A stretch of 8,994 nucleotides of DNA from Cyclobacteriaceae bacterium. GTDB taxonomy: Bacteria; Bacteroidota; Bacteroidia; Cytophagales; Cyclobacteriaceae. Location of the stretch: NCBI GenBank assembly GCA_029882725.1, contig JAOUKG010000061.1:1-8994 (forward strand), read 5' to 3'. Below the pieces are notes generated by a model, which saw only the letters and a list, made by a program, of their open reading frames with translations, made no database searches and had not been told where the DNA came from. Of the stretch, positions 1 to 7,444 are shown one piece after another. Position 1 is the stretch's first letter. The number at the start of each line of letters is the position of its first letter. The position numbers and the translations under genes are program-made.

Positions 1-785
1 TGAAACATTCAATATTCTTCTTTATGACCTGTTTGTTTTTACAATCTTGTTTATCAAGTAATGGTGAAACGGGTCAAGCCATATCTCTTTTCAATGGAGA
101 AGATTTTAATGGCTGGTACAAATTTTTAGAAAACAGAGGCCGTGACAATGACCCGAAACAGGTTTTTACCGTTGTTGATGGTATGATACGCATTAGTGGG
201 GAAGAGTGGGGGTGTATTACTACTCAGGAAGAGTTTGAAAACTACAAAATAACATTGGAATTTAAGTGGGGAAAAAAAACCTTCGCTCCAAGAGTTGATA
301 AGGCCCGGGACAGCGGATTGTTACTACATAGCGTTGGGGAAGATGGAGGGAAAGAGGGCATTTGGATGCATTCCATTGAATGCCAGATGATAGAAGGAGG
401 AACCGGGGATTTTATTGTTGTAGGAGATGGAAGTACAAATTTCAGCCTTATTGCCCCTGTCTCTAAAGATAAACAAAATGGTAGTTATATCTATGATAGT
501 AATGGATTGCCCGTAACCATCAATGACGGAAGGGTAAATTGGTATGCCCGGTCACCTGTTTGGAAAGACACTATTAATTTCAGAGGTGAACATGACGTTG
601 AAAAGCCCCTGGGAGAATGGAATGTATTGGAATGCCACGCAAAAGGTGAAGAAATATATGTTTACCTCAACGGTAAATTAGTTAATTACGCTATTCGTGT
701 AAAACCCACCAAAGGGAAAATACAAATCCAATCAGAAGGAGCCGAATTATTTGTAAGAAAAGTGGAATTGGAGAAATTGCAGTAG
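1..785 (+). CDS. DUF1080 / 3-keto-disaccharide hydrolase-like lipoprotein (start codon one base outside the window)
   Basis: The protein resembles the DUF1080 family (3-keto-disaccharide hydrolase domain, concanavalin A-like fold), which acts on sugars or glycosides at the cell envelope. Family-like landmarks are LFNGEDFNGWY near the mature N-terminus, NYKITLEFKWG, RDSGLLLH, the block WMHSIECQMIEGGTGDF, and a closing beta-strand region with GEWNVLECHAKG. The first in-frame ATG inside the window is at 24, but the frame is open to base 1, and bases 1-2 (TG) followed by AAA CAT TCA fit an ATG beginning one base before the window. That start adds MKHSIFFF and completes a lipoprotein signal peptide: a basic residue, a hydrophobic run, then a lipobox LQSC with the acylated Cys at residue 17. 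The mature protein is therefore probably a surface or periplasmic lipoprotein. It converges on the lipoyl/ETF cluster and has no evident functional link to it. The family call is strong; the substrate is unknown. Confidence 0.85.
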   Translation, partial: KHSIFFFMTCLFLQSCLSSNGETGQAISLFNGEDFNGWYKFLENRGRDNDPKQVFTVVDGMIRISGEEWGCITTQEEFENYKITLEFKWGKKTFAPRVDKARDSGLLLHSVGEDGGKEGIWMHSIECQMIEGGTGDFIVVGDGSTNFSLIAPVSKDKQNGSYIYDSNGLPVTINDGRVNWYARSPVWKDTINFRGEHDVEKPLGEWNVLECHAKGEEIYVYLNGKLVNYAIRVKPTKGKIQIQSEGAELFVRKVELEKLQ

Positions 786-860
786 GGCGTTGTAGGGGCG
801 TTGTAGGGGCGTGTTGTAAGGGCGTAAAATTTTACGCCCCTAGCCCCTACAACGCCCTAC
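782..860. repeat. Palindromic GC-rich repeat element between convergent genes
   Basis: Bases 782-799 and 843-860 are perfect 18-bp inverted copies (GTAGGGCGTTGTAGGGGC and its complement). Inside them, 820-839 is a perfect 20-bp palindrome centred on AAAATTTT with arms GGGCGT/ACGCCC. The left half is also a short tandem array of about four ~11-bp GTAGGGGCGTT-like units (starting near 782, 792, 803 and 816). The left arm overlaps the last bases of the lipoprotein gene. The element lies between two converging genes and could end transcription from both sides, but no T-tract follows the hairpin on either strand, so a canonical intrinsic terminator is not supported. It resembles REP/MITE-like intergenic palindromes; whether other copies exist in the genome cannot be seen here. 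Confidence 0.8.
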
Positions 861-864
861 GACA

Positions 865-2943
865 TCATTCACCCATGGCTTCTTCAACCAATTGAATGAT
901 ATCTTTCACCTCCATTTTTCCTTCATTACCACTGGTTTTAACAGCATCCGTAAACATTGCGTAATCTTTTGGGCAGGCTACTACAAAATGTGTTACTTCT
1001 TCACCCAGGGTAAGGGCTTCCCGAATTCTTATCTCACTAGGTCTTTCTTGAACTTTACTATCGTCCATCCAGATTCTTCCTCCTCCTGCTCCACAGCAGA
1101 ATGAATTTTCCTTACAACGAGGCATATCGATTAGCTCAATTCCCATCATAGTTAACAATTCACGAGGAGCATCAACTTCACCATTATAACGACCCAGATA
1201 ACAAGGATCATGATAAGTAACTTTATAGTTTAACTTCTTGGTAAATTTAATCTTTCCCTCTTTTACCAATCTTAGTAGTAATCCGGTGTAATGTTCAATC
1301 TCAAAATCTCCACCAAATTCAGGATATTCATTCTTGATCGTATTGTATGAATGCGGATCTGTAGAGAATATCTTCTTGAATTTAGATTTCTGCATTACAG
1401 CCAAATTGTCTTCAACAAGCATCTCATAAAGTCCTTCCTCTCCTACCCTGCGCACATCATTACCAGAGTTCTTCTCCCCTTCATACATGATTCCGTAATC
1501 AACGCCTATTTTATTCAGTATTTTGGCCACATGTCGTGAAAGTCCCTGAATTCTTTGGTCATAAGAAGCATAATCTCCTACAAACCACAAGTACTCGGCT
1601 TCTTCTTTCCTTACATCTTTGATTTTAAAGTCTAGTTCTTTAGTCCATGCAGCACGATTTCGTTCTGATTGTCCAAAGGAATTACCATAATCGCCAATGT
1701 TCATCAGGGTATCCTGCAACATATCTTCCATATTGCCTTCATCCACTAATGAACGACGTAGATTTACTATACTCGTCAAATGTTCAATCCCTACAGGACA
1801 AACTTCTACGCAAGCCATACAAGTAGTACACGACCACAACACGTCTTTGCTGATAACACCACCGGCAATTTCTTTGCTATCATTTTTACCATTTACAAAC
1901 TCTTGCTTAAACCATTCAGGTGAACCTATAGAGCTGTCAACATAGGTACGTAAATCCAGAATCAAATCACGCGGCGAAAGCGCTGTTCCTGCATTTCTTG
2001 CAGGGCATACATCATGACATCTACCACACTTGGTACACGAGTCAAAATCGAGTAACTCTTTCCAGGTGAAATCTTCCACTTTTTTATACCCCATTCCGGC
2101 ATCCAGCATTTCTTCCGCCACCTTAGGTAGTTTTTTGGCAGCCATATCATCCTTAAACATAAGATTGGCATAATCTACCAACATATGCATAGCCTTGGAG
2201 TAGGGAATGTAGGCGATAAAAAACATCACCATAACCGCATGGAACCACCAGGAATAAACATGTAGGGAATTAGCACTTTCGGCCAGGCCTACACTGTTAA
2301 TTGAAGAGGCAATTACCCAACCTACCGGCGACCACATTTCAAAAGCTGGCATATTATCGGCAGAAATTCTCAATCCTTCAATAAAAAATCCAGTAAGGCC
2401 AATTAAGAATAAAAGCCAAAGAAATATCTTATCATCAGTGCTATACCCTTTTCTGTTGTACTGCTCCGGTTTTAAATCATTTCTTGTGTAATCTAATTTG
2501 GGCAATTTTTTAGCCCTTCTAAACATCATCATGAGTAGTCCAATAAGAAATAACACGCCGAAAATGTCGAGAACGAATGAAAACACCAGATAGAAATCAC
2601 CTTCCAGTAAATGATATCCAAGCAGTCTTAAAAAATCATGATCCAAAGCCACAATAGCAGTACCAATCAAAAGGAAAACAAATCCCCAAAAAATCATCCA
2701 GTGGGCTGCTCCGGCATAGGCATCCCGCTTAAAAACCGTGGAGTTTTTTCCCATGATTGCAGCTGCTTTCATAAAGCGCCCCAAAACATTATTCATCCTT
2801 CCAGCGTCACGTCCTTTTTTGTATTTCCTTATCCTTAGGTAAAAGCCGTAAACAAAAAAACCAATGGTAGCAAAGGCAATTACATAAAATGCAATTTGCA
2901 TGAGGAAAGGAAAATTACGATAGATTTCTCTAGTCTCATTCAT
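865..2943 (-). CDS. Membrane cytochrome b / Fe-S (HdrD-like CCG) oxidoreductase, probable ETF:menaquinone oxidoreductase
   Basis: The 692-residue inner-membrane protein has the architecture of the ETF:(methyl)menaquinone oxidoreductases (EMO/FadF type). An N-terminal NarI-like cytochrome b part has hydrophobic helices at about 13-36, 80-101, 115-140, 173-193 and 231-249, with candidate heme-ligand histidines H81, H228, H235 and H253. A ferredoxin-type module follows, with C303/C306/C309/C313 and C372/C375/C378/C382, both clusters ending in CP. Two HdrD-like CCG domains come last (about 451-545 and 573-665). The second keeps C581, C610 and C616-C617-G, then C657 in ACPKD, where the usual fourth cysteine is Asp660. 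The first has lost its expected cysteines: GD at 456-457, NSGND at 492-496, DPHS at 529-532. Location downstream of etfBA supports transfer of ETF electrons to menaquinone through heme and Fe-S. The ATG at 2943 has no visible Shine-Dalgarno, like its neighbours. Direction of electron flow is inferred. Confidence 0.87.
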   Translation of the reverse strand: MNETREIYRNFPFLMQIAFYVIAFATIGFFVYGFYLRIRKYKKGRDAGRMNNVLGRFMKAAAIMGKNSTVFKRDAYAGAAHWMIFWGFVFLLIGTAIVALDHDFLRLLGYHLLEGDFYLVFSFVLDIFGVLFLIGLLMMMFRRAKKLPKLDYTRNDLKPEQYNRKGYSTDDKIFLWLLFLIGLTGFFIEGLRISADNMPAFEMWSPVGWVIASSINSVGLAESANSLHVYSWWFHAVMVMFFIAYIPYSKAMHMLVDYANLMFKDDMAAKKLPKVAEEMLDAGMGYKKVEDFTWKELLDFDSCTKCGRCHDVCPARNAGTALSPRDLILDLRTYVDSSIGSPEWFKQEFVNGKNDSKEIAGGVISKDVLWSCTTCMACVEVCPVGIEHLTSIVNLRRSLVDEGNMEDMLQDTLMNIGDYGNSFGQSERNRAAWTKELDFKIKDVRKEEAEYLWFVGDYASYDQRIQGLSRHVAKILNKIGVDYGIMYEGEKNSGNDVRRVGEEGLYEMLVEDNLAVMQKSKFKKIFSTDPHSYNTIKNEYPEFGGDFEIEHYTGLLLRLVKEGKIKFTKKLNYKVTYHDPCYLGRYNGEVDAPRELLTMMGIELIDMPRCKENSFCCGAGGGRIWMDDSKVQERPSEIRIREALTLGEEVTHFVVACPKDYAMFTDAVKTSGNEGKMEVKDIIQLVEEAMGE

Positions 2944-2988
2944 AATTAGATAATTAGGTTCAGTATAGGTTGTTAAATTTATAAAAAC

Positions 2989-3061
2989 ATGTGTTGTCCT
3001 GTAAGAGGTGCAATAGAAAAACAGGTTAATTTTTTCCCTGCAACATCTACGGACAACACAT
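2989..3061. repeat. Inverted repeat in the etfA - Fe-S protein gap
   Basis: In the 127-bp gap, bases 2989-2999 (ATGTGTTGTCC) are the exact complement of 3051-3061. With small bulges the pairing continues inward (GTAAGA against TCTAC), and a small inner hairpin is possible between CAGG at 3022-3025 and CCTG at 3037-3040. In the - strand transcript this would place a stem-loop between the etfA stop and the next start. It could be an mRNA processing or attenuation structure, an operator, or the remnant of a small element. No T-tract makes it a clear terminator, and I saw no TTTG/TAnnTTTG-type Bacteroidota promoter in the gap. Confidence 0.55.
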
Positions 3062-3070
3062 TAAAATCAA

Positions 3071-4021
3071 CTACAGCTTACCTGTCAATTCAGGTATAAT
3101 ATCAAATAAATCTCCAACGACACCATAATGAGCATAATCAAAAATAGGTGCATTAGGATCACTATTAACAGCAATAATTAACTCTGCATCTTTCATCCCT
3201 TCAATGTGTTCAGGAGCACCACTAATACCAAGTGCCAAATAGAACTTAGGCTTCACTTTCAAACCAGATTTACCAACCTGACGTGATTTAGGCAACCATT
3301 TGTTATCAACAATAGGTCTTGAACAAGAAATTGCTCCCCCTATTTTTGCAGCAAGTTCTTCCACCATCGGCAGGTTATCAGCGTTTTGAATACCTCTACC
3401 TACACTGACTAATATACCTTGTTGAGTAATATCAACACCACTACTATCAGGTGCAATTAGTTGTTTGAACTTAATTTTCAATCCACTTAAATCAGGTGCT
3501 GTAAAATCTTCCACAGCAGGACTTCCACCTCCCTGACCGGCATCACCTGAAAAAGCTCCGGGCAAAACACAGGCCACACAACCATTTCCTTCAACAGCCG
3601 ATTCAACATTCATTTTTCCACCATACAACTGACTAACCAAAGTTTGTCCATCGGCAGAAATATTGGATACATAAGCGATCATCGACATGTTACAATCTAC
3701 AGAAATTGCCGGGGCAATCTCCATTCCCATACTTGAAGATGCAGCAATTACCAGTTTTGGTGAATTTGCAGCAACTATTGCAGCAGCTGTTTTACTGTGT
3801 GCTTCCGGATTAAAATTTGCCAATTCAGCATGATCTGCATAAATTACTTTATCGGCCACACCCAATTGTGAAGCCAGGTCTTTCTGACCACTTCCCATTA
3901 GTACAGCGACCAACTCACCTCCAGTTGAAGATGCTACTTCTTTACCTTTGCCCAGCATTTCGAAGGTTATATCTTCAAACTGGCCATTTATATGTTCTGT
4001 TATTACGAATACCTGGCTCAT
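3071..4021 (-). CDS. etfA: Electron transfer flavoprotein, alpha subunit
   Basis: EtfA binds the electron-transferring FAD and with EtfB forms the heterodimer that shuttles electrons between flavin dehydrogenases and a quinone oxidoreductase. The 316-residue protein has the N-terminal alpha/beta ETF domain (about 1-190) and the C-terminal FAD domain (about 200-316). FAD-site motifs are visible: SVGRGI at 206-211, SRPIVD at 234-239, QVGKSG at 248-253, GISGAPEH at 265-272 and NSDPNAPIF at 286-294. The Arg of the SR motif (R235) and the flavin-contacting His (H272) are kept. QVGKSG replaces the common QVGQTG, and GISGAPEH replaces GISGAIQH, so this is a divergent ETF branch. Its ATG overlaps the etfB stop by four bases (ATGA), indicating translational coupling. 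The cluster links it to the membrane oxidoreductase downstream. No acyl-CoA dehydrogenase lies in the window, so the electron donor is open. Confidence 0.95.
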   Translation of the reverse strand: MSQVFVITEHINGQFEDITFEMLGKGKEVASSTGGELVAVLMGSGQKDLASQLGVADKVIYADHAELANFNPEAHSKTAAAIVAANSPKLVIAASSSMGMEIAPAISVDCNMSMIAYVSNISADGQTLVSQLYGGKMNVESAVEGNGCVACVLPGAFSGDAGQGGGSPAVEDFTAPDLSGLKIKFKQLIAPDSSGVDITQQGILVSVGRGIQNADNLPMVEELAAKIGGAISCSRPIVDNKWLPKSRQVGKSGLKVKPKFYLALGISGAPEHIEGMKDAELIIAVNSDPNAPIFDYAHYGVVGDLFDIIPELTGKL

Positions 4022-4782
4022 TTTATTCCTTTTTCTTTTAATAATTCAACAATTTTACCAGCTTGATCAGCTGCAGATCCCTCTATCATTTGGGCTCCAC
4101 CACCACTTTCAGGCTTAAAAAAACGACTTACAGAAGAACCTGCTCCGGCAGAATCACCACCAGCTGCAATCTCTTCAATACTTGCCGAACGCATGATTTG
4201 CCTTACTTTTGCAACGGGCACATAACGCGGTGTTTGACTTGCTGCCTGTATACCTAAAACAACAGGTAATTCAGCTTCAAACTCAGCAACCATTCCTCCA
4301 CCATATTCCTTTGTAATAGTAGCGGAACTTCCATTCACTTTTACACCTGTAACTACAGAAACGTGCGGCATCTTTAAATGGTGAGCTAACAGTACTGCCA
4401 ACTGACCATCACGATCATCTACAGCCTGCACTCCGGTCATTACGATGTCGTGATCCAATTGACTAATTACACTGGCAAGTGCGCTGGCAGCCTCATGACT
4501 TGAAACCACATCACCAAAATCACCTGTTACACTTATTATTCTATCGGCACCTTTTGCGGCAGCGGTAAACAATATTTTATCAATTCCATCTGCATTCAAT
4601 GCTATGGCTGTTACTGTTGCGCCTGTTTCTTCCTTTAGAACCAAGGCTTCTTCTAGTGCATGATCGTCAAATTCATTTAATTTAAACTTCAGCCACTCTC
4701 TATCCAGGTCTTTACCTGAGGAGTCAATTTCCAACCCCTCAACCAAATCCGGAACTTGTTTAATTGCTACTATAATATTCAT
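4018..4782 (-). CDS. etfB: Electron transfer flavoprotein, beta subunit
   Basis: This is the 254-residue partner of EtfA; EtfB supplies the nucleotide-binding domain (AMP, or a second FAD in bifurcating ETFs). Family landmarks are the N-terminal IIVAIKQVPD, the LNEFDDHALEEAL segment at 35-47, TGVQAVDDRDGQ at 116-127, and the EtfB signature VVLGIQAASQTPRYVP at 174-189 running into AKVRQIMR. After residue 200 there is a Gly/Ser/Ala-rich linker and an acidic/basic tail (EIVELLKEKG-like), consistent with the recognition-loop and C-terminal arm region. The N-terminal part (PDLVEGLEID) differs from the classical mitochondrial-like KRVVDYNVKIRV type. Whether this ETF bifurcates cannot be decided from the sequence by eye. 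It starts 26 bp after the LipS2-like gene and overlaps etfA by 4 bp. No Shine-Dalgarno is visible before the ATG. Confidence 0.95.
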   Translation of the reverse strand: MNIIVAIKQVPDLVEGLEIDSSGKDLDREWLKFKLNEFDDHALEEALVLKEETGATVTAIALNADGIDKILFTAAAKGADRIISVTGDFGDVVSSHEAASALASVISQLDHDIVMTGVQAVDDRDGQLAVLLAHHLKMPHVSVVTGVKVNGSSATITKEYGGGMVAEFEAELPVVLGIQAASQTPRYVPVAKVRQIMRSASIEEIAAGGDSAGAGSSVSRFFKPESGGGAQMIEGSAADQAGKIVELLKEKGIK

Positions 4783-4808
4783 AAAGTATAATTATCTATG
4801 GTTATAAA

Positions 4809-5897
4809 TTATTTAATTAATTCATCAAGTGCTAATTCTTTTCTAATCAGCTTTAAATCATCAGTTTCTGGCTGAAATGGGAAATCACGGAAAGACTCAC
4901 TAGGTCTGTAACTTCCATATGGACGCGTACATCCAACCTCAGTTCCTGCTTCATTTGGACAACCGTTGGTCATAAATGGCAACCCTTGATCAAGTGATTG
5001 AATTGCTATTTGAATATCATTTCCTTCTGCTGAAATTCTTTCAATTCCACCATCACTGTTAAATTCAATGTCTTTCTTCTGTAAATTGTAATTTTCAATA
5101 AGGTGTTTCACCAGCTGTATTCTTCTCCATCGGGTAATATGAGGTGATACCCAATCGCCCATTCTACTATCTTCTTCAGGATTAAAATTAAACAGGTAGG
5201 CCAGAATTTCGTTGTCTTTCAAATGGTAAAACATATCAACCAAATCCAGATCAGTTTCACCTAAACCTACCACGGTGTGAATATTCACTTTCCACGGGCC
5301 AAAAATCCTTCGTGAAGCATTTATGATATTCCAGTAATTGTCCCAGCGTAATGATCCGTTGGGTACATCGGTACGATGTTGTTTGAAAACTTTTTCACTT
5401 ACTGCATCCAGCCCTACTCCTATCATATCTACTCCCAAATCTTTAAAACTTTGAAGCTTCTCCTCATTTAATGTGGGGGGTGCAATAAGCAAAGAAAGAG
5501 GTGTCTTTACTTTAGCTCTAAGTCTTTTAGTAATATCATAGGTGTCTTTATATGCTCTTCCGTGTGTAACCATGGAGATACACAAACGAGTTAATTTATC
5601 CTCATGCTCTGCCATACGGTCTATCAGTTGATCCGTCTCTACCATTGGCCATTCAACCCTGATAAAAGATTTGTCTTCATAATCTCCGGGTCGGGTTCGG
5701 GCTAAACCACAATAACCACAATCGGAAAGGCATCCATTTTCATAATTCAGCAAAAGATTTATCCCACCAAATTCAAAATCTCTTGAAAACCGACCAGACC
5801 GTAATCTAAGTGCGATGGCACTTGCCATACTTATTCTTACAAAATCCGGACTTACTTTCTTTTCGGTTTCCTGCTGCACAGTTTCGAGTGGTATCAT
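4809..5897 (-). CDS. lipS2: Radical SAM protein, LipS2-like lipoyl synthase component (biotin synthase-related)
   Basis: This 362-residue radical SAM enzyme carries C56-x3-C60-x2-C63 (CLSDCGYC), ligating the SAM-binding [4Fe-4S] cluster, in a TIM-barrel of biotin-synthase-related type. C-terminal cysteines C313 (NGCPNE) and C323 (GCTRPYGSYRPSE) are candidate ligands for an auxiliary cluster, as expected for sulfur insertion. The second radical SAM gene of the cluster, the lipoate ligase and the GcvH-like carrier make the two-protein lipoyl synthase LipS1/LipS2 the best reading: the pair inserts two sulfurs into carrier-bound octanoyl chains, replacing LipA. Biotin synthase is less likely because no other bio gene is near. 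The family and radical SAM call are firm. The lipoyl function is inferred from context and recalled family resemblance, and which protein is S1 or S2 is less certain. The ATG at 5897 follows a 30-bp gap after the small unknown gene. Confidence 0.78.
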   Translation of the reverse strand: MIPLETVQQETEKKVSPDFVRISMASAIALRLRSGRFSRDFEFGGINLLLNYENGCLSDCGYCGLARTRPGDYEDKSFIRVEWPMVETDQLIDRMAEHEDKLTRLCISMVTHGRAYKDTYDITKRLRAKVKTPLSLLIAPPTLNEEKLQSFKDLGVDMIGVGLDAVSEKVFKQHRTDVPNGSLRWDNYWNIINASRRIFGPWKVNIHTVVGLGETDLDLVDMFYHLKDNEILAYLFNFNPEEDSRMGDWVSPHITRWRRIQLVKHLIENYNLQKKDIEFNSDGGIERISAEGNDIQIAIQSLDQGLPFMTNGCPNEAGTEVGCTRPYGSYRPSESFRDFPFQPETDDLKLIRKELALDELIK

Positions 5898-5927
5898 ATA
5901 GTTAGTTTTAAGTGGTTTTATTATTAT

Positions 5928-6314
5928 TTAATGTATATTCCATGTAAAATCGCCTTTCCATTTCCCGTTTTTACAATCTAAAAACAAATGTCTTGGTACA
6001 ATTGCGTTTCGTTTCAAAACAGGTAAATCAATCAAAGTAGGCGAGTTATCACCCTCCAAATCATGGATATTACAACTTTTGGATTGAACAGGCCTGAATG
6101 AAACATGTAAATTATTATCTATAGTCGTTGAGGCTGAAAACCCCGGATCAGAGTCACTAAATTTTACCATTTTCTTTACAAAACAGCTAAAATAAAGCTC
6201 CATTCTTACGTATACAGGCTGCGAATTACTTTCTAAATTCTTTATAGCTCTTCTGGTAAGATGGACATCCAGAGATTTACCTTCAATTTCGGTATGTATT
6301 AGTGATTCAGACAT
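5928..6314 (-). CDS. Conserved-looking small protein of unknown function between lipoate ligase and LipS2
   Basis: I do not recognise this protein. The frame is open from 6380, where the longest form would use GTG. ATG codons lie at 6374 and 6314. I chose 6314 (128 residues, MSESLIHTEI...) because it overlaps the ligase gene by only 8 bp, while the upstream starts would overlap it by 68-74 bp; the longer form (up to 150 residues) cannot be excluded. The protein is soluble, without signal peptide or membrane segment, and looks beta-rich. Notable stretches are DVHLTRRAIKNLE, VYVRMELYFSCFVKK, LHVSFRPVQSKSCNIHDLEG, and a closing LFLDCKNGKWKGDFTW. Three cysteines (SCFVKK, KSCNI, DCKNG) are spread out rather than in a metal motif. 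Its position between a ligase and a lipoyl synthase component, with overlap on one side and a 30-bp gap on the other, suggests a role in lipoyl assembly or carrier handling; that is inference only. Confidence 0.7.
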   Translation of the reverse strand: MSESLIHTEIEGKSLDVHLTRRAIKNLESNSQPVYVRMELYFSCFVKKMVKFSDSDPGFSASTTIDNNLHVSFRPVQSKSCNIHDLEGDNSPTLIDLPVLKRNAIVPRHLFLDCKNGKWKGDFTWNIH

Positions 6315-7437
6315 GAGCGGTGGTGTCTTTAGGGTAATAACAAGATCCTTTATAGGTATATCGATGGGCTGCATGAGCACGTTGAACCGCCATCCAAACA
6401 GCTTCCAAAACTTCTTCCTTTAAAATATTATGAGGTAGTTCCTCTTTCTGAAGAACCTTATCAATTACTTCCGATATTTTTTCAACATCGAGTACCGACC
6501 ACTTCAACAGCGATTCAATTTCTGTAAATGCAGTGGGTTTATCCATGAAATCACCTGTAATCAGAACACTTTTTATATTCTCACCTTTTAATCCTACGTA
6601 AGTACGCAAAAGGCCTCCCGCTGTCTTTTTCAAACTCATTCCTGTCATATCATCCTGTGGGCTGTGCTGAAACACCCAGGATTCATTCAGGTATTTTTCT
6701 TCCTCAATTTTTTTTATTTTATCATTTTCATCTTCAACAAGTGGTTCTGTTTCCAGTTGAACATCAAAATAATTACTGAAACTGGCTTTTAGTTTTTCAC
6801 GAAGAGCACTTAAATCAACAAATTCGGGAGTTTCTTTTAGAACCGTGGTCATTCTCTGTTCAACAGACCGAACTACGGCTTTATCAGAATATTTTTGGAT
6901 GGGAATGTTCAAAAGTTCCAACATCTTAGGAATATCCAAATCATAAAGAAGACTACAATGAAATTGTACGGCACCTTCAGGACTCATGTAAACACCCAAT
7001 CCTGCAATTTTTTTTCCGCTCACCTCAAGGTCATTTTTGGCCCGAAATTGGGCTGAAATACCTAATTCCTGAAGAGTACTTAGAATAGGAGCAGCAAACA
7101 TTTGATAGATATCACTTATTCTATTCCATTTAAGTGATTTAGCATTGGTAGACACACAAATACCCAGCTGGTCCTCTCCCATTATTATTGCTCCGCCACC
7201 CGTTAACCTTCTACTGAATGTATATCCGTTTTCTTTACAAAAATCGAGATCAATTTCGGCTGTAATATCCTGAAAACGCCCACAAAGTGCAGTAAAGTTT
7301 TCATAATGATATAACCGTAGCGTAGCTGAATGATTATTGCGGGAAAGGTCTATATAGTTGTTGGTCAAAAACTCATCTGTAGCAAGTCCGAATGTTGCTG
7401 TTTGCCTATGGTCCTCGATATATCTCCAACTTCCCAT
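6307..7437 (-). CDS. lplA: Lipoate-protein ligase, long LplA-LplB-like form
   Basis: The enzyme activates lipoate (or octanoate) with ATP and transfers it to the carrier lysine. The N-terminal biotin/lipoate ligase domain spans about 1-235: RRLTGGGAI at 76-84 is the lipoyl-AMP binding motif, NDLEVSGKKIAG at 135-146 holds the catalytic lysine (K143 by alignment to RKVSG of LplA), and FHCSLLYDLD at 159-168 follows. A charged linker (about 234-248) leads to an accessory C-terminal domain (about 250-355) with TAGGLLRTYVGLKG and SVLITGDFMD, which resembles LplB/LplA C-terminal domains. At 376 residues it is a fused form, reminiscent of sLpl(AB) ligases that cooperate with LipS1/LipS2. It begins 7 bp after the LipS1-like gene. 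With LipS proteins present and no LipB here, it may load octanoate for de novo synthesis; this is inferred. The terminal tail contains GSCYYPK. Confidence 0.88.
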   Translation of the reverse strand: MGSWRYIEDHRQTATFGLATDEFLTNNYIDLSRNNHSATLRLYHYENFTALCGRFQDITAEIDLDFCKENGYTFSRRLTGGGAIIMGEDQLGICVSTNAKSLKWNRISDIYQMFAAPILSTLQELGISAQFRAKNDLEVSGKKIAGLGVYMSPEGAVQFHCSLLYDLDIPKMLELLNIPIQKYSDKAVVRSVEQRMTTVLKETPEFVDLSALREKLKASFSNYFDVQLETEPLVEDENDKIKKIEEEKYLNESWVFQHSPQDDMTGMSLKKTAGGLLRTYVGLKGENIKSVLITGDFMDKPTAFTEIESLLKWSVLDVEKISEVIDKVLQKEELPHNILKEEVLEAVWMAVQRAHAAHRYTYKGSCYYPKDTTAHV

Positions 7438-7444
7438 TTTTCAA

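Noticed and set aside
782..860. CRISPR array or intrinsic terminator
   Set aside because: The ~11-bp units have no spacers of constant length, and no T-tract follows the hairpin on either strand.
1344..1578. Sequencing errors explaining the missing cysteines of the first CCG domain
   Set aside because: The reading frame is unbroken and the residues around each lost cysteine keep the family pattern, so several independent base errors at just those codons are unlikely.
892..2838. Plus-strand open frames opposite the membrane Fe-S gene
   Set aside because: They are short, lack family motifs and lie wholly opposite a well-supported coding region.
2944..3070. Bacteroidota-type promoter for the membrane oxidoreductase gene
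   Set aside because: No TTTG / TAnnTTTG pair at suitable spacing could be found on the - strand of the gap.
4809..5897. Biotin synthase (BioB)
   Set aside because: The radical SAM fold is related, but no other biotin gene is near and the partner genes point to lipoyl synthesis.
6307..6380. Frameshift splitting a longer ligase into two frames
   Set aside because: The ligase is already full length with its C-terminal domain, and the downstream frame shows no ligase motifs; an overlapping start explains the arrangement.
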